Below, piece by piece: positions 34,812-42,762 of a DNA stretch of 64,000 nucleotides. Made by a program: the position numbers and the translations under genes. Numbering within the stretch: the stretch's first letter is position 1; each line of letters starts with the position of its first letter. The stretch comes from Streptomyces sp. WMMB303. GTDB taxonomy: Bacteria; Actinomycetota; Actinomycetes; Streptomycetales; Streptomycetaceae. Below the pieces are notes generated by a model. It was not told where the DNA came from. It searched no databases and worked only from the letters and a program-made list of their open reading frames with translations. The DNA is taken from NCBI RefSeq assembly GCF_029351045.1, contig NZ_JARKIN010000001.1:2256001-2320000 (forward strand). The letters run 5' to 3'.

Positions 34812-36179
34812 ATGGCGAGGACGGGCCGGGACGGCCTGCGGACGGCGGACGGCAGCACGGCCACGGACGGGCTCCCGGATGCGCACGGGGAGGATGCCGC
34901 GGACGACGCCGCGTGGAGCGCGGCGCTGATCCGCGCCCAGCTCGCACCCGGCGAGCTGTGGGCACGCGCCGCACTCGTCGTGGCGCTCTGCGCGGGCAGC
35001 GGTCTGCTGGCCTCCGGCATCTACGACTACACGCACGTCGGCCGCCCCGAGGGCCTGGCCGCGAACCTGTCGCTGGGCACCGGCACGGTCCTCGTGCCCG
35101 GGGCGCTCGTGGTGCTGCTGCGGCTGCGCGGCCGCAGCCGCGACCGGCACCGGATGATCGAGCTGTACGGTGGCCCGGTCGGCGGCAAGGCCGGGCAGGG
35201 GCTGCGCGGGCGGCGGGCCGGATGGACGGCGCTGTCCGTGCTCGCGCTCTTTCTCGCCTTCGTCTTCCTCCTCTCGGGTCTGATGCAGGCGTTCTCCTCC
35301 GACCCGTACGAGGAACCCGACCCCACGGTCTACGGAGCGCTGCTGGCGTGGGCCGCGATCCTGACCGCCGCCGGCTGCGGGGGCACAGCCCGGGCCCGCC
35401 GGTACCGGCCGCGCGCCGACGGCCCCTCGGGTACGTCCGGCTCCGGCGGCAGCGCGCGGGACGCGCGGCTGGCACCCGGCGCCGGGCTCTACACCCGCCT
35501 CGGCGCCCGCCCGGCCGCCCCGCACCGGCTCAGCCCCCGGCTGGACGCCCGCATCCAGCAGCTCTCGCTCCCCGCCGCCACGGCCCTGGCGACGACCGTG
35601 ACGCTGGTGGGATGCGCGCTGGCCGCGGCCGCCATGGTGCTGCCCACCTATGTCGGCGGTGAGCCGCTGTTCTGGACGCTGCTGCTGCTCACCGCGGTCT
35701 ATCTGGTCCTGCTGCTGCTGGAGTTGACCTACTACGGGCCGCGACCCAGCTATCTGCTGCTCATCATCCTCGCGGGGCTGGCGCTGCTGGTCGTCGCCGG
35801 GAGCGGCAACACCGCCTCGGTCCTGGGGCAGCGCGGCGAGTGGATACGGGTGGAGCTGACGGAGGTGCACCACCACGCCAAGGGCGGCCCCACCTGCGAC
35901 ATGCGTCCACTCGCGGAGGACGGGATCCGCACCGACGGCCTGCGCCTCCCGTGCAGCGAGAGCGAGGTGGGCGAGACCCTGTCGGTCGTCGCCGACCCGC
36001 GGGGCGAGGTGCGGCCCAGCCGCTCGGAGCCGACACAGCTTGGGGCCTTCATCGTCGGCTGGGGCATCACCACCGGCGTCCTGGTGAGCTGCGCGATCGC
36101 TGCGGCGGTCTACGGCCACCGCCGCCGCGGCGAGTTGGGCCTGCACACGAGCGAACCGACCGGAGAGTCCTCCCGATGA
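34812..36179 (+). CDS. Multi-pass membrane protein of unknown function
   Basis: A 455-residue protein I do not recognise. Hydrophobic segments lie at about residues 55-72, 88-105, 137-158, 175-192, 254-278, 283-328 (two or three close helices) and 398-422. Between ~333 and 395 an extracytoplasmic or cytoplasmic loop has a Cys pair (GPTCDMR and LRLPCSES) that could form a disulfide. A Gly/Ser linker at ~200-220 divides two halves. The ATG lies 8 nt after a GGGGCAGC purine stretch. The SDR gene overlaps its stop by 4 bp, so the two are co-translated. Confidence 0.7.
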   Translation: MARTGRDGLRTADGSTATDGLPDAHGEDAADDAAWSAALIRAQLAPGELWARAALVVALCAGSGLLASGIYDYTHVGRPEGLAANLSLGTGTVLVPGALVVLLRLRGRSRDRHRMIELYGGPVGGKAGQGLRGRRAGWTALSVLALFLAFVFLLSGLMQAFSSDPYEEPDPTVYGALLAWAAILTAAGCGGTARARRYRPRADGPSGTSGSGGSARDARLAPGAGLYTRLGARPAAPHRLSPRLDARIQQLSLPAATALATTVTLVGCALAAAAMVLPTYVGGEPLFWTLLLLTAVYLVLLLLELTYYGPRPSYLLLIILAGLALLVVAGSGNTASVLGQRGEWIRVELTEVHHHAKGGPTCDMRPLAEDGIRTDGLRLPCSESEVGETLSVVADPRGEVRPSRSEPTQLGAFIVGWGITTGVLVSCAIAAAVYGHRRRGELGLHTSEPTGESSR

Positions 36180-37057
36180 CGCACAGCCCTGGCGCCGCCG
36201 CACCGGACGGCAGTCCCACACCTTCCGCACCGGGCGGCGGCCCCGCGCCCTCCGGCCCGCTCGGCGGCCCCGTCCCCGCCCACCCCGTCTATCCGGACCT
36301 GGCGGGCAAGGTCGCGGTGGTCACCGGCGGTTCCCGGGGAATCGGCGCGGAGACCGGGCGGGCGCTGGCCGCCCAGGGCGTCGCCGTCTGCCTGGTGGGA
36401 CGGGACCGCCCGGCCCTGTTCGAGGTCGTCGACGGCATCGGCAAGGAGGGCGGCACCGCGATAGGCGCCCTCGCCGACGTGACGGACACCGGCGCGCTGC
36501 ACCGGGTGGCCGAGCGGGTGGCGGAGGAGCTGGGCCCGGTCGACATCCTCGCCGCTTTCGCGGGCGGCCGGGGCTCCCCCGTGCCCGCCCTGGAACTGAC
36601 CGAGGAGCGCTGGCGGCAGGTCCTCGACACGGGACTGACCGCCACCTTCCTGACGATCCGCGCCTTCCTCCCGGCCATGGTCGAGCGCTTCAGCGGCAAC
36701 GTCCTCACCATGACCGCTGCGTCCTCGGCGTCCTCCGGAGGCTCCCGCCCGGGCGCGCCCGACCTGGCGCACGGCGTCGCCAACGCGGGAGTGACCACGC
36801 TCACCCGGCAACTCGCCACCGAACTGGGCCCGCAGGGCATCCGCGTCAACTGCCTGGCCCCCTCGACGGTCCGCACGGAGAAGGTCGCCGCCACCATGTC
36901 CAAGGAGGCGCAGCACCGGACCGCACTGCGCCACCCGCTCCGCCGGATGGCCGAACCCGCGGACGTGGCCTCGGCGGCGCTCTTCCTCGCCTCCGACGCC
37001 GCGAGCTACCTCACGGGCATCACGCTCGATGTGGCGGGCGGCCGGATCACCGGCTGA
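36176..37057 (+). CDS. SDR-family oxidoreductase lacking the Tyr-Lys catalytic pair
   Basis: A 293-residue Rossmann-fold protein. After ~38 Pro/Gly/Ala residues it has the cofactor motif VTGGSRGIGAETG (about 47-59), VCLVGRD, ADVTD and LAAFAGG in place of NNAG. The active-site Ser is present in TAASSASSGG, but the family YxxxK is HGVAN (H199 and N203), so ordinary SDR chemistry looks impossible. The C-terminal part is normal (GIRVNCLAPSTVRTEK, LASDAASYLTGITLDVAGG). ATG 36176 overlaps the upstream stop. It is either a binding or regulatory protein or an enzyme with a changed mechanism. Confidence 0.88.
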   Translation: MTHSPGAAAPDGSPTPSAPGGGPAPSGPLGGPVPAHPVYPDLAGKVAVVTGGSRGIGAETGRALAAQGVAVCLVGRDRPALFEVVDGIGKEGGTAIGALADVTDTGALHRVAERVAEELGPVDILAAFAGGRGSPVPALELTEERWRQVLDTGLTATFLTIRAFLPAMVERFSGNVLTMTAASSASSGGSRPGAPDLAHGVANAGVTTLTRQLATELGPQGIRVNCLAPSTVRTEKVAATMSKEAQHRTALRHPLRRMAEPADVASAALFLASDAASYLTGITLDVAGGRITG

Positions 37058-37237
37058 GCCCCCGGCTGCCGGGTCACCGCGCGGCGGAGCAGGCTGTTAC
37101 CGGATGCGGACAGAACTCCGTGAACAACTCCGGCCCGCGCGCCATCTCATGGGGTACAAGCTCACAGCCGATGCGGCCGCAGCCCACGCAGACGGGCGGC
37201 GACACCGCATCCTGACAGCCCCTGGGGGATTTCCACC

Positions 37238-37942
37238 ATGACCGCTCGCCGCACCCGCCGTACTCTCCGCACCACCGGCCTGGTCGCCTTCGCCGCCGCC
37301 GCGGCGCTCTCGCTGACCGCCTGCCAGGGCAGCGACCAGGACGCCGCGGGCAGCTCGCAGAAGAAGGACTCCGCCTCCGCCTCGCGCTCCACCGGCGAGG
37401 ACAAGGCCGCGTCCGGCGGCTCCTCGTCCGGGGGCTCCTCGTCCGCATCGGGGTCCGCATCGGGCAAGACCCCGAACGGCGAGCACAACGGCACACCCGT
37501 CGCCGACAGCACCGAGAGCAAGGCGGCCTCACCTGTGCGAACCCAGACCCTGGTGGACGGCAGCACCGCCGAGATCTACCGGAGCGGCGACCAGAACTAC
37601 CGCGCCGAGATCGTCAACGGCGGTGAGCGGTACGGCACGCTGCGCACCCATGACGCGGACGACGGCGCCAACTTCAACGGCATGTATCTCGTGCTCACCA
37701 TGGGCGGCAAGGTCCACTCCTGGACGGGCGGCGAGCAGCAGGGGCCGGGCACCTTCGACCTGGAGGGCGGCTGGAAGGCCGAGGTCACCAAGCTCGGCCA
37801 GAACCGGTACCGCGCGGAGATCCTGGGCGACGACGGTGCGGTCAACGGCACCCTCGAGGCGAACGAGAGCGCCACCGGGACCAGCGCCAACGGCGTCTAC
37901 ATCGTGCTCACCCCCGGCGGCGTCATCACCTCCCACTCCTGA
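37238..37942 (+). CDS. Lipoprotein with two tandem homologous domains
   Basis: A 234-residue protein. The signal peptide ends in the lipobox LTAC (Cys29). A Ser/Gly-rich spacer of ~60 residues follows, then two ~50-residue repeats. The first (~105-160) contains QNYRAEIVNGGERYGTLRT and NGMYLVLTMGGKVHSW. The second (~172-232) contains QNRYRAEILGDDGAVNGTL and NGVYIVLTPGGVITSH. The repeats share RAEI...G-TL...NG-YIVLT-GG. The function is unknown; it should be anchored outside the membrane. A 17-bp perfect hairpin ends the transcript. Confidence 0.82.
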   Translation: MTARRTRRTLRTTGLVAFAAAAALSLTACQGSDQDAAGSSQKKDSASASRSTGEDKAASGGSSSGGSSSASGSASGKTPNGEHNGTPVADSTESKAASPVRTQTLVDGSTAEIYRSGDQNYRAEIVNGGERYGTLRTHDADDGANFNGMYLVLTMGGKVHSWTGGEQQGPGTFDLEGGWKAEVTKLGQNRYRAEILGDDGAVNGTLEANESATGTSANGVYIVLTPGGVITSHS

Positions 37943-37964
37943 CCCGCATCACCCCCTGACCGCT

Positions 37965-38002
37965 GTGGCGGGGGAGCCGCCGGGGGGCGGCTCCCCCGCC
38001 AC
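37965..38002 (+). terminator. Perfect 17-bp hairpin after the lipoprotein gene
   Basis: Bases 37965-37981 are the exact complement of 37986-38002 with a GGGG loop, 22 bp after the stop codon. It is one of the strongest terminators in the window. Confidence 0.92.
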
Positions 38003-38435
38003 GGCCGTACAGGAGGCCGTCCTCTCGATGTCCTGGTCCCGGCTCCGACACCGAGGTTCGAGCGACGGCACAGCGGTCGGAACCCGGACGCGCACACCGC
38101 CCTCTGCTTCGCGGACATTTCGACTACAGGGCCGTGAACCGGTTCCGGGCGGCGTGACCCAGGAGTTGTCGTTGTATACGGATTCTGTATCGGCGCCGTC
38201 CCCGGTCGATGTCCGCGTGGCCGGGAATCGAGTGCAACCCGAGACAAAGTGGGCGCGCAGGAAGCGGTCGGGGTATCAGGGGCCTCCGATCAGCCAGGGC
38301 GGATGCGGAACGATGCGCTACGGTCCTCGTGGAAACACTCGCTTGTTCGAACAGAACAGGCCAACACACTATGACGGCGTTGCCTGACACCCCCGTCGAA
38401 ACGGTTCGGGAGCAGGCGCGCAGAAAGGACATGAG
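38003..38435. other. 433-bp intergenic region upstream of a small secreted protein gene
   Basis: No convincing gene is seen. It is less GC-rich than its surroundings, with a patch GTTGTATACGGATTCTGTATC at about 38170-38190 and a 10-bp palindrome TGTTCGAACA at 38344-38353. Either could belong to the promoter of the gene at 38436. The lower GC marks the left edge of the accessory patch. Confidence 0.4.
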
Positions 38436-38849
38436 ATGCAGAGAAGCAGAACGGGCCGGCTGCGGCGCGTGCTCACCACTGTCGGGACGATGGCTGCGGC
38501 AGGTGCGCTCGTCGGCACCATGAGCACCGAGGCGTACGCCGCCAACCTTGAGGTGGGCACCGTAGGAACCAGCTCGTGGACGTCGGGCGCCGGTGTCGCC
38601 CGCTACCAGGAATACGGCGACTATCTGACCCTCTCCGATCGCGCCGCCGACGGCGCCAGCGTGTACGGCTTTTTGACCGACATGAACGACAAGACTCTCC
38701 GTGCGAAGACCTTCAGCGGAGGCGCCGGTAGTTCGAGGACTTGGAACTTCAACCTGCCGGAGGGCAAGCAGATTTTCCTCTACGTCTGCCTGAAGGACAA
38801 CGGGGAAATCCAGGACACCACCTGCAAGTTCTACAGGGGTCGCGCCTGA
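38436..38849 (+). CDS. Small secreted protein of unknown function
   Basis: A 137-residue protein with a signal peptide (~1-35: RRVLTTVGTMAAAGALVGTMS...EAYA) and a ~100-residue mature domain rich in Gly, Ser, Thr and aromatic residues (RYQEYGDYLTLSDRAADG, TWNFNLPEGKQIFLYVC). Two cysteines (FLYVCLK and DTTCKF) probably form a disulfide. The pattern resembles small beta-sandwich exported proteins common in Streptomyces. The ATG follows AAGGA at 6 nt. Function not known. Confidence 0.8.
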   Translation: MQRSRTGRLRRVLTTVGTMAAAGALVGTMSTEAYAANLEVGTVGTSSWTSGAGVARYQEYGDYLTLSDRAADGASVYGFLTDMNDKTLRAKTFSGGAGSSRTWNFNLPEGKQIFLYVCLKDNGEIQDTTCKFYRGRA

Positions 38850-38868
38850 GCACCCGGTCTGCGTAGGA

Positions 38869-38895
38869 GGAGGGACACACCGCCGGTGTCCCTCC
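38869..38895 (+). terminator. Hairpin after small secreted protein gene
   Basis: GGAGGGACAC (38869-38878) pairs with GTGTCCCTCC (38886-38895) around a 7-nt loop, 20 bp after the stop. Confidence 0.8.
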
Positions 38896-38969
38896 GTCCG
38901 AGGCAGAATCAGAAGCACCATCGGGGCCGCCTTGACCCTCACGTTGCGTGAGGCTGAATGGTGGGGCCC

Positions 38970-39506
38970 ATGAGCGACTACTACAACGCTTTCGAGATGA
39001 GCCCTGTCCCCCCGCCCGGCCCGGACGCGGTCCCGCCGGAGCCGTTCCACGGCATCTACGGCATGCCCGCCTTCGCGACGATCCCCACGGACGATCTGAC
39101 CACCTCGGTGGACTTCTGGACACGCGGGCTCGGGTTCTTCGAACTGTTCAGCATCCCCGGCGCGGTGGTGCATCTGCGCCGCTGGGCCTTCCAGGACGTA
39201 CTCCTCGTCCCGGCGACGAGCGTTCCGGAGCAGACACCGGCGATGAGCGTGAGTTTCGCCTGCGTGCTCAGCCAGCTCGACTCCCTCGTCGGGGCCTGCC
39301 GTGCGGTGCGCCCGGACTCCGTCGACGGCCCGCGAGACACCCCGTGGAACACCCGCGACGTGACGGTGACGACGCCGGAGAACGCCCGGATCGTCCTCAC
39401 CGCGGCGAAGCCCTTCGACCCGGACAGTGAGGAGGCACGCAACCTGGCGGCCGTCGGGATCACCGCACCGGATGCCGGTCGCGGCGAGAATGGGGAGCAT
39501 GCCTGA
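38970..39506 (+). CDS. VOC-family (glyoxalase/bleomycin-resistance fold) protein
   Basis: A ~178-residue protein with a vicinal-oxygen-chelate module at about residues 25-160: FATIPTDDLTTSVDFWTRGLGFFELFSIPGAVVHLRRWAFQ (split here by reading) and a second half VSFACVLSQLDSLVGACRAV with VTVTTPENARIVLTAAKPF. Metal ligands are not clear, so a binding or resistance role is as likely as catalysis. ATG 38970 is preferred; an in-frame ATG at 38958 is also possible. Its 3' end overlaps the MerR gene by 8 nt, implying a shared transcript and possibly a drug-binding protein with its own sensor. Confidence 0.8.
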   Translation: MSDYYNAFEMSPVPPPGPDAVPPEPFHGIYGMPAFATIPTDDLTTSVDFWTRGLGFFELFSIPGAVVHLRRWAFQDVLLVPATSVPEQTPAMSVSFACVLSQLDSLVGACRAVRPDSVDGPRDTPWNTRDVTVTTPENARIVLTAAKPFDPDSEEARNLAAVGITAPDAGRGENGEHA

Positions 39507-40302
39507 GGGAACCGACGCCGAGGGCCTGACCGTCGGGCAGGTCTCGGCCCGGCTGAAGGTGACGGTACGCGCGCTGCACCACTGGGACGAGATCGGCCTG
39601 GCCCGCCCGTCGCTGCGCACGGCCGCCGGATACCGGCTCTACACCGCGGCCGATCTGGAACGTCTGCACCGCGTCGTCGTCTACCGCGAGATCGGTCTCG
39701 GCCTGGACCGGATCCAGGCCGTCCTGGACGACTCGGCCGCGGACGTGCCCGGCGCGCTGCGCGCGCAGCGCGCCCAGGTGGCGGAACGCATCGCCCGCCT
39801 CCAGCGGCTGAGCGCCGGACTGGACCGGATGATCGACGCCCACGAGAACGGCCTGCTGCTGACCGCCGAGCAGCAGGCCACGCTCTTCGGCCCCGACTGG
39901 AATCCGGATTGGACCGCACAGGCCCGCAAGGAGTACGGAGACACGGCGCAGTGGCGGCAGTTCGCCGAGCGCTCGGCCTCGCGCCGCCCGGAGGAATGGC
40001 AGGCCGTCGCCGAAGCGGTCGCCGACCTCGACCGTGCCCTCGCCGAGGCGATGGACGCCGGCGTGGCCCCCGGCACCCCTGCGGCGAGCCGCCTCGTCGA
40101 GGGGCACCGCGAGGTCTTCGCCGCGTACTTCCCCCTCACCCGGCAGATGCAGGTCTGTCTCGCCCGCAGATACGAGGCCGATCCGGGGTTCGCCGCCCAC
40201 TACGACGCCCTCCGCCCCGGCCTCGCCACCTGGTTCCGCGACCTGGTGGACACCGACGCCCGCGCCCACGGCATCGACCCCGACACGGCGAGCTGGGAGT
40301 GA
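39499..40302 (+). CDS. MerR-family regulator with TipAS-type ligand domain
   Basis: A 267-residue regulator. Residues ~8-78 are the MerR winged HTH (LTVGQVSARLKVTVRALHHWDEIGLARPS, GYRLYTAADLERL). A coiled coil follows at ~80-120 (AQVAERIARLQRLSAGLDRMI). Residues ~130-260 match the TipAS antibiotic-binding domain (LFGPDWNPDWTAQARKEYGDTAQW). TipA-type proteins bind thiopeptide-like compounds and activate transcription. The ATG at 39499 lies inside the end of the VOC gene, preceded by GGGGAG. The adjacent VOC protein may bind the same ligand. Confidence 0.9.
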   Translation: MPEGTDAEGLTVGQVSARLKVTVRALHHWDEIGLARPSLRTAAGYRLYTAADLERLHRVVVYREIGLGLDRIQAVLDDSAADVPGALRAQRAQVAERIARLQRLSAGLDRMIDAHENGLLLTAEQQATLFGPDWNPDWTAQARKEYGDTAQWRQFAERSASRRPEEWQAVAEAVADLDRALAEAMDAGVAPGTPAASRLVEGHREVFAAYFPLTRQMQVCLARRYEADPGFAAHYDALRPGLATWFRDLVDTDARAHGIDPDTASWE

Positions 40303-40380
40303 CCTCGATCTGGAACCCACTTCGCCTGCCACCCGGCCCCGACCGGCCCGCACCGGCGGGAGGTTGAGAGGATCCCGCGC

Positions 40381-41178
40381 ATGGAGTTCGACGACACCGC
40401 CGCGATGCGCCGCCTCTGCGCCGAACGGCTCGGCGACGAGTCCGGGCGGCAGTTCACGGCCATGGCCCGCCGCGGCTTCCGGCTCGACCGTCCGACGGAC
40501 GCGGCGCCTGCCACCGGACGCTGCCGGCTCGGCGGTCCGGCCCTGCTCGAACCGGACACCCCCTGGCCTGAGTACGGCGGCTTCCCGTTGTCCCTCCATG
40601 CCGTACTCGACACCGAAGCGCTCGCCCCCTGGCTCGGCGACGAACTGCCCACCCGTCCGGGCCTGCTCAACTTCTTCTGCTTCGATCCGGATGTGCCGTA
40701 CGAGGAATACCGCCACCTGGAGCTGTTCGGCCCCGAGGCATGCCGGGTCCTGACCGCCGATCCGCTGCTCGCCGCCGAAGCGGCGGCACCCGAACCGGCC
40801 AACGCCTATCCGGACAGCCCCCTGCATGCCGCAGGGGTCACCATGCTCCCGGACTGCTGGGATCTCGCCGATGACGACATCGCCTACGACCCCGAGCAGC
40901 ACTGGGGGCTCACCTCGCTCATCCTGACCGAGATGGCCGACCTCGACGGGAACACCGCCGGACGGCACCGTGCCTTCGGCTGGCCCGACACCTCGTACGC
41001 GTCAGACGTCACCGAACGCGACGCCGACGGCCCCGAGATCCACCTGCTTCAGCTCGCGGAGGACATGGATCTCGGCTGGGGCTGGGGCGACGCCGGAACC
41101 CTCTACTTCACGATCCCGGCCGGGGCCTTCGCGGCAGGCGACTTCCACCGGGCCGAGGCGAAGATCCGCTGCTGCTGA
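40381..41178 (+). CDS. DUF1963 (YwqG-like) protein
   Basis: A 265-residue cytoplasmic protein of the DUF1963/YwqG family. Features are RCRLGGPALLEPDTPWPEYGGFPLSLHAVLDTEAL, the acidic LLNFFCFDPDVPYEEYRHLEL and the closing MDLGWGWGDAGTLYFTIPAGAFAAGDF, all characteristic of the family's beta-sheet fold. The biochemical role is unknown. The ATG at 40381 follows GAGAGGATCC. Its 3' end overlaps the convergent DUF397 gene by about 71 nt. Confidence 0.85.
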   Translation: MEFDDTAAMRRLCAERLGDESGRQFTAMARRGFRLDRPTDAAPATGRCRLGGPALLEPDTPWPEYGGFPLSLHAVLDTEALAPWLGDELPTRPGLLNFFCFDPDVPYEEYRHLELFGPEACRVLTADPLLAAEAAAPEPANAYPDSPLHAAGVTMLPDCWDLADDDIAYDPEQHWGLTSLILTEMADLDGNTAGRHRAFGWPDTSYASDVTERDADGPEIHLLQLAEDMDLGWGWGDAGTLYFTIPAGAFAAGDFHRAEAKIRCC

Positions 41179-41356
41179 GGTCCATGACGAACGCCGCCCA
41201 GGTGTGCGCGGAGAACACCAGCGGCGCACGGTCGATGTCCTTGCTGTCACGCACCGGGACGATGCCGGGGAAGCCGTCTGCCACCTCCACGCAATCGCCG
41301 CCCTCCTTGTTGCTGTAGCTGCTTGCGCGCCAGCGCGCGCCGCTCAGATCGACCAT
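41108..41356 (-). CDS. DUF397 small protein, partner of XRE-DUF5753 regulator
   Basis: An 82-residue protein whose first ~57 residues are the DUF397 domain: LSGARWRASSYSNKEGGDCVEVAD, IVPVRDSKDIDRAPLVF and TWAAFV. The last ~25 residues, rich in Arg/Pro/Ser, run antisense over the DUF1963 gene and are probably not functional. The start could also be ATG 41383, which adds nine residues. DUF397 genes accompany WhiJ-type XRE regulators throughout Streptomyces and are thought to modulate them. Here it lies in the 3' end of the XRE gene in another frame. Confidence 0.83.
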   Translation of the reverse strand: MVDLSGARWRASSYSNKEGGDCVEVADGFPGIVPVRDSKDIDRAPLVFSAHTWAAFVMDLSSSGSSPRPGGSRLPRRPRPGS

Positions 41357-42173
41357 GTCTGTAGCCTTCCGCTGCGTCAGCAATCATTCGTGCGGACATC
41401 GGCTCGGGCATCGAGTCCGCTCGCACTTGATCGTAGGCCCGAATGAACGACTCTACGTCGTCTGGATCTTCGAAGAGTTGCCCCTGATCCGATCCCTCGA
41501 TGTAGGCCACCTCGGTACCGTCAGGCATGGTCAGCAGTGTCAGGGAACCGCCCAGCATGGGGTGTGCGCCAGACTCGAACGGGAGTACCTGTAGGGCGTA
41601 CCGGTCGCAGGTACGGTGCAGCCCTTCCAATTGCTCACGCATCGTCCTGTCACCGCCGACCGGACGCGCGAGAACTGCCTCATCCACCACCACGCGCAGG
41701 GTGGGAGCATCGGGCTGCCGGAGGCGTCCCTGACGTGCCATCCGCAGTTCGACGCGTTCTTCGAGCATTCGCAGGCTTGTCAGCGTCCGTCCGACGCTGA
41801 GCACCGCCCGAGCGTAGGACTCTGTCTGAAGGAGTCCCGGGACAGCTTGCGCCGCGTACGTACGAATGGCGACTGCCCGAGCGGACAGCTCCATAAAGCG
41901 CCGGGACCAGTCCGGCAAGCTCTCCCGGTACACGTGCGGCCACAGGTCGACGAGCAGGCCGCCCGCGTCGAGGGCATCGTCGAGGGCGCGGGTCAGCTCC
42001 GCGGTGGGGCGGGCTCCGGAGGCGCATTCCAGTTGGGCGACCCGGCCGGGGCTGACGAACACGCGGGCGGCGAGGTCCCGCTGGGTCCAGCCGCGCTGTT
42101 CTCTGAGCCGTTTGAGGTGGACACCGTAGAGGGCCGCCATGCTGGACGACGGGTCGAGTGGAGTTTTGGCCAT
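41247..42173 (-). CDS. XRE-family regulator with DUF5753 domain (WhiJ-like)
   Basis: A 308-residue regulator. HTH_31-type helix-turn-helix at ~14-70 (HLKRLREQRGWTQRDLAARVFVSPGRVAQLE). DUF5753 ligand/effector domain at ~95-275 (AQAVPGLLQTESYARAVL, LRVVVDEAVLARPVGG, LEGLHRTCDRYALQVLPF, VAYIEGSDQGQLFEDPDDV). The domain should end near MIADAAEGYRHG, but the frame reads on ~30 residues of basic, low-complexity sequence across the DUF397 gene, a 110-nt overlap. ATG 42173 follows GGGGTGAG. It is divergent from two tiny genes at 42289. It probably regulates development or a local module with its DUF397 partner. Confidence 0.9.
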   Translation of the reverse strand: MAKTPLDPSSSMAALYGVHLKRLREQRGWTQRDLAARVFVSPGRVAQLECASGARPTAELTRALDDALDAGGLLVDLWPHVYRESLPDWSRRFMELSARAVAIRTYAAQAVPGLLQTESYARAVLSVGRTLTSLRMLEERVELRMARQGRLRQPDAPTLRVVVDEAVLARPVGGDRTMREQLEGLHRTCDRYALQVLPFESGAHPMLGGSLTLLTMPDGTEVAYIEGSDQGQLFEDPDDVESFIRAYDQVRADSMPEPMSARMIADAAEGYRHGRSERRALARKQLQQQGGRRLRGGGRRLPRHRPGA

Positions 42174-42288
42174 GGGCTCACCCCGGCTGGCTATTACGGA
42201 ACGAGTAAAGCTGTCAGTGCTGTTGAGACTACGTCGCGTGACGCACTCTTGTTGCCGTGAGCCGGAAATTCCAGCGCGAGGACGATCC

Positions 42289-42504
42289 ATGAACGACGGG
42301 CCGCAGGTGCCTGACTGCCAGGACTGCCAGGACTGCCAGGACTGTGCATGGTTCCGCACGATGATCAGGCGGGCGGTGTGGGACCCGCAGCCGCGTGCCG
42401 ATCTGGAGGCGCTGTTCGCAGCGCATCTGCGCCGCAAACACGGCAGCGGCGACGGCGGCAGCGGGGGCGAGATGGGCGACGGGCCCGGACTGCGGAGCGT
42501 GTGA
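42289..42504 (+). CDS. 71-residue protein with repeated Cys motif
   Basis: An unrecognised 71-residue protein. Residues ~9-20 read DCQDCQDCQDC, giving four cysteines at three-residue spacing, which could coordinate a metal or arise simply from repeat expansion. The rest is a basic, amphipathic segment (WFRTMIRRAVWDPQPRADLEALFAAHLRRKHG). The ATG at 42289 follows GCGAGGACG. Its stop overlaps the start of the 65-residue gene by 4 bp (GTGA), so the two are coupled. It is divergent from the XRE regulator. Confidence 0.65.
   Translation: MNDGPQVPDCQDCQDCQDCAWFRTMIRRAVWDPQPRADLEALFAAHLRRKHGSGDGGSGGEMGDGPGLRSV
42313..42339. repeat. Three tandem copies of 9-bp GACTGCCAG inside a coding region
   Basis: GACTGCCAG is repeated exactly three times (42313-42339), followed by a diverged GACTGTGCA. 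It encodes the repeated Asp-Cys-Gln of the 71-residue protein and keeps the reading frame when it expands or contracts. Confidence 0.9.
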
Positions 42505-42698
42505 CCGTGTGGTCCGAGGGCGACAGGGCGCGGGACGCGAAGACGGGCAAGCCGGGGACGGTGGTGCAGGTGACCGGCCCGGCACCGTTCATCTACCGGG
42601 TGCTGGTGGAGGAGGACGACACCGGCGGGCCGCCCATCATGATCTACCGTTACGGCGACCAGCTGCGCCGGGCCCGCGTCCGCACAGGGTCCACGTGA
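42501..42698 (+). CDS. 65-residue protein, SH3-like strand pattern, unknown
   Basis: A 65-residue protein with alternating strand pattern VTVWSEGDRARDAKTGKPG, VVQVTGPAPFIYRVLVEEDD and PIMIYRYGDQLRRARV, compatible with a small beta barrel (SH3/KOW-like). I do not recognise a named family. GTG at 42501 overlaps the preceding stop (GTGA). The two genes together face the XRE-DUF5753 regulator and may be its target. Confidence 0.65.
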   Translation: MTVWSEGDRARDAKTGKPGTVVQVTGPAPFIYRVLVEEDDTGGPPIMIYRYGDQLRRARVRTGST

Positions 42699-42762
42699 CG
42701 GCACGCCGGGTCCACGTGACGACACGGCGCGACAAGCCCGCCCTGGTCCCGGTACGGCAGGG

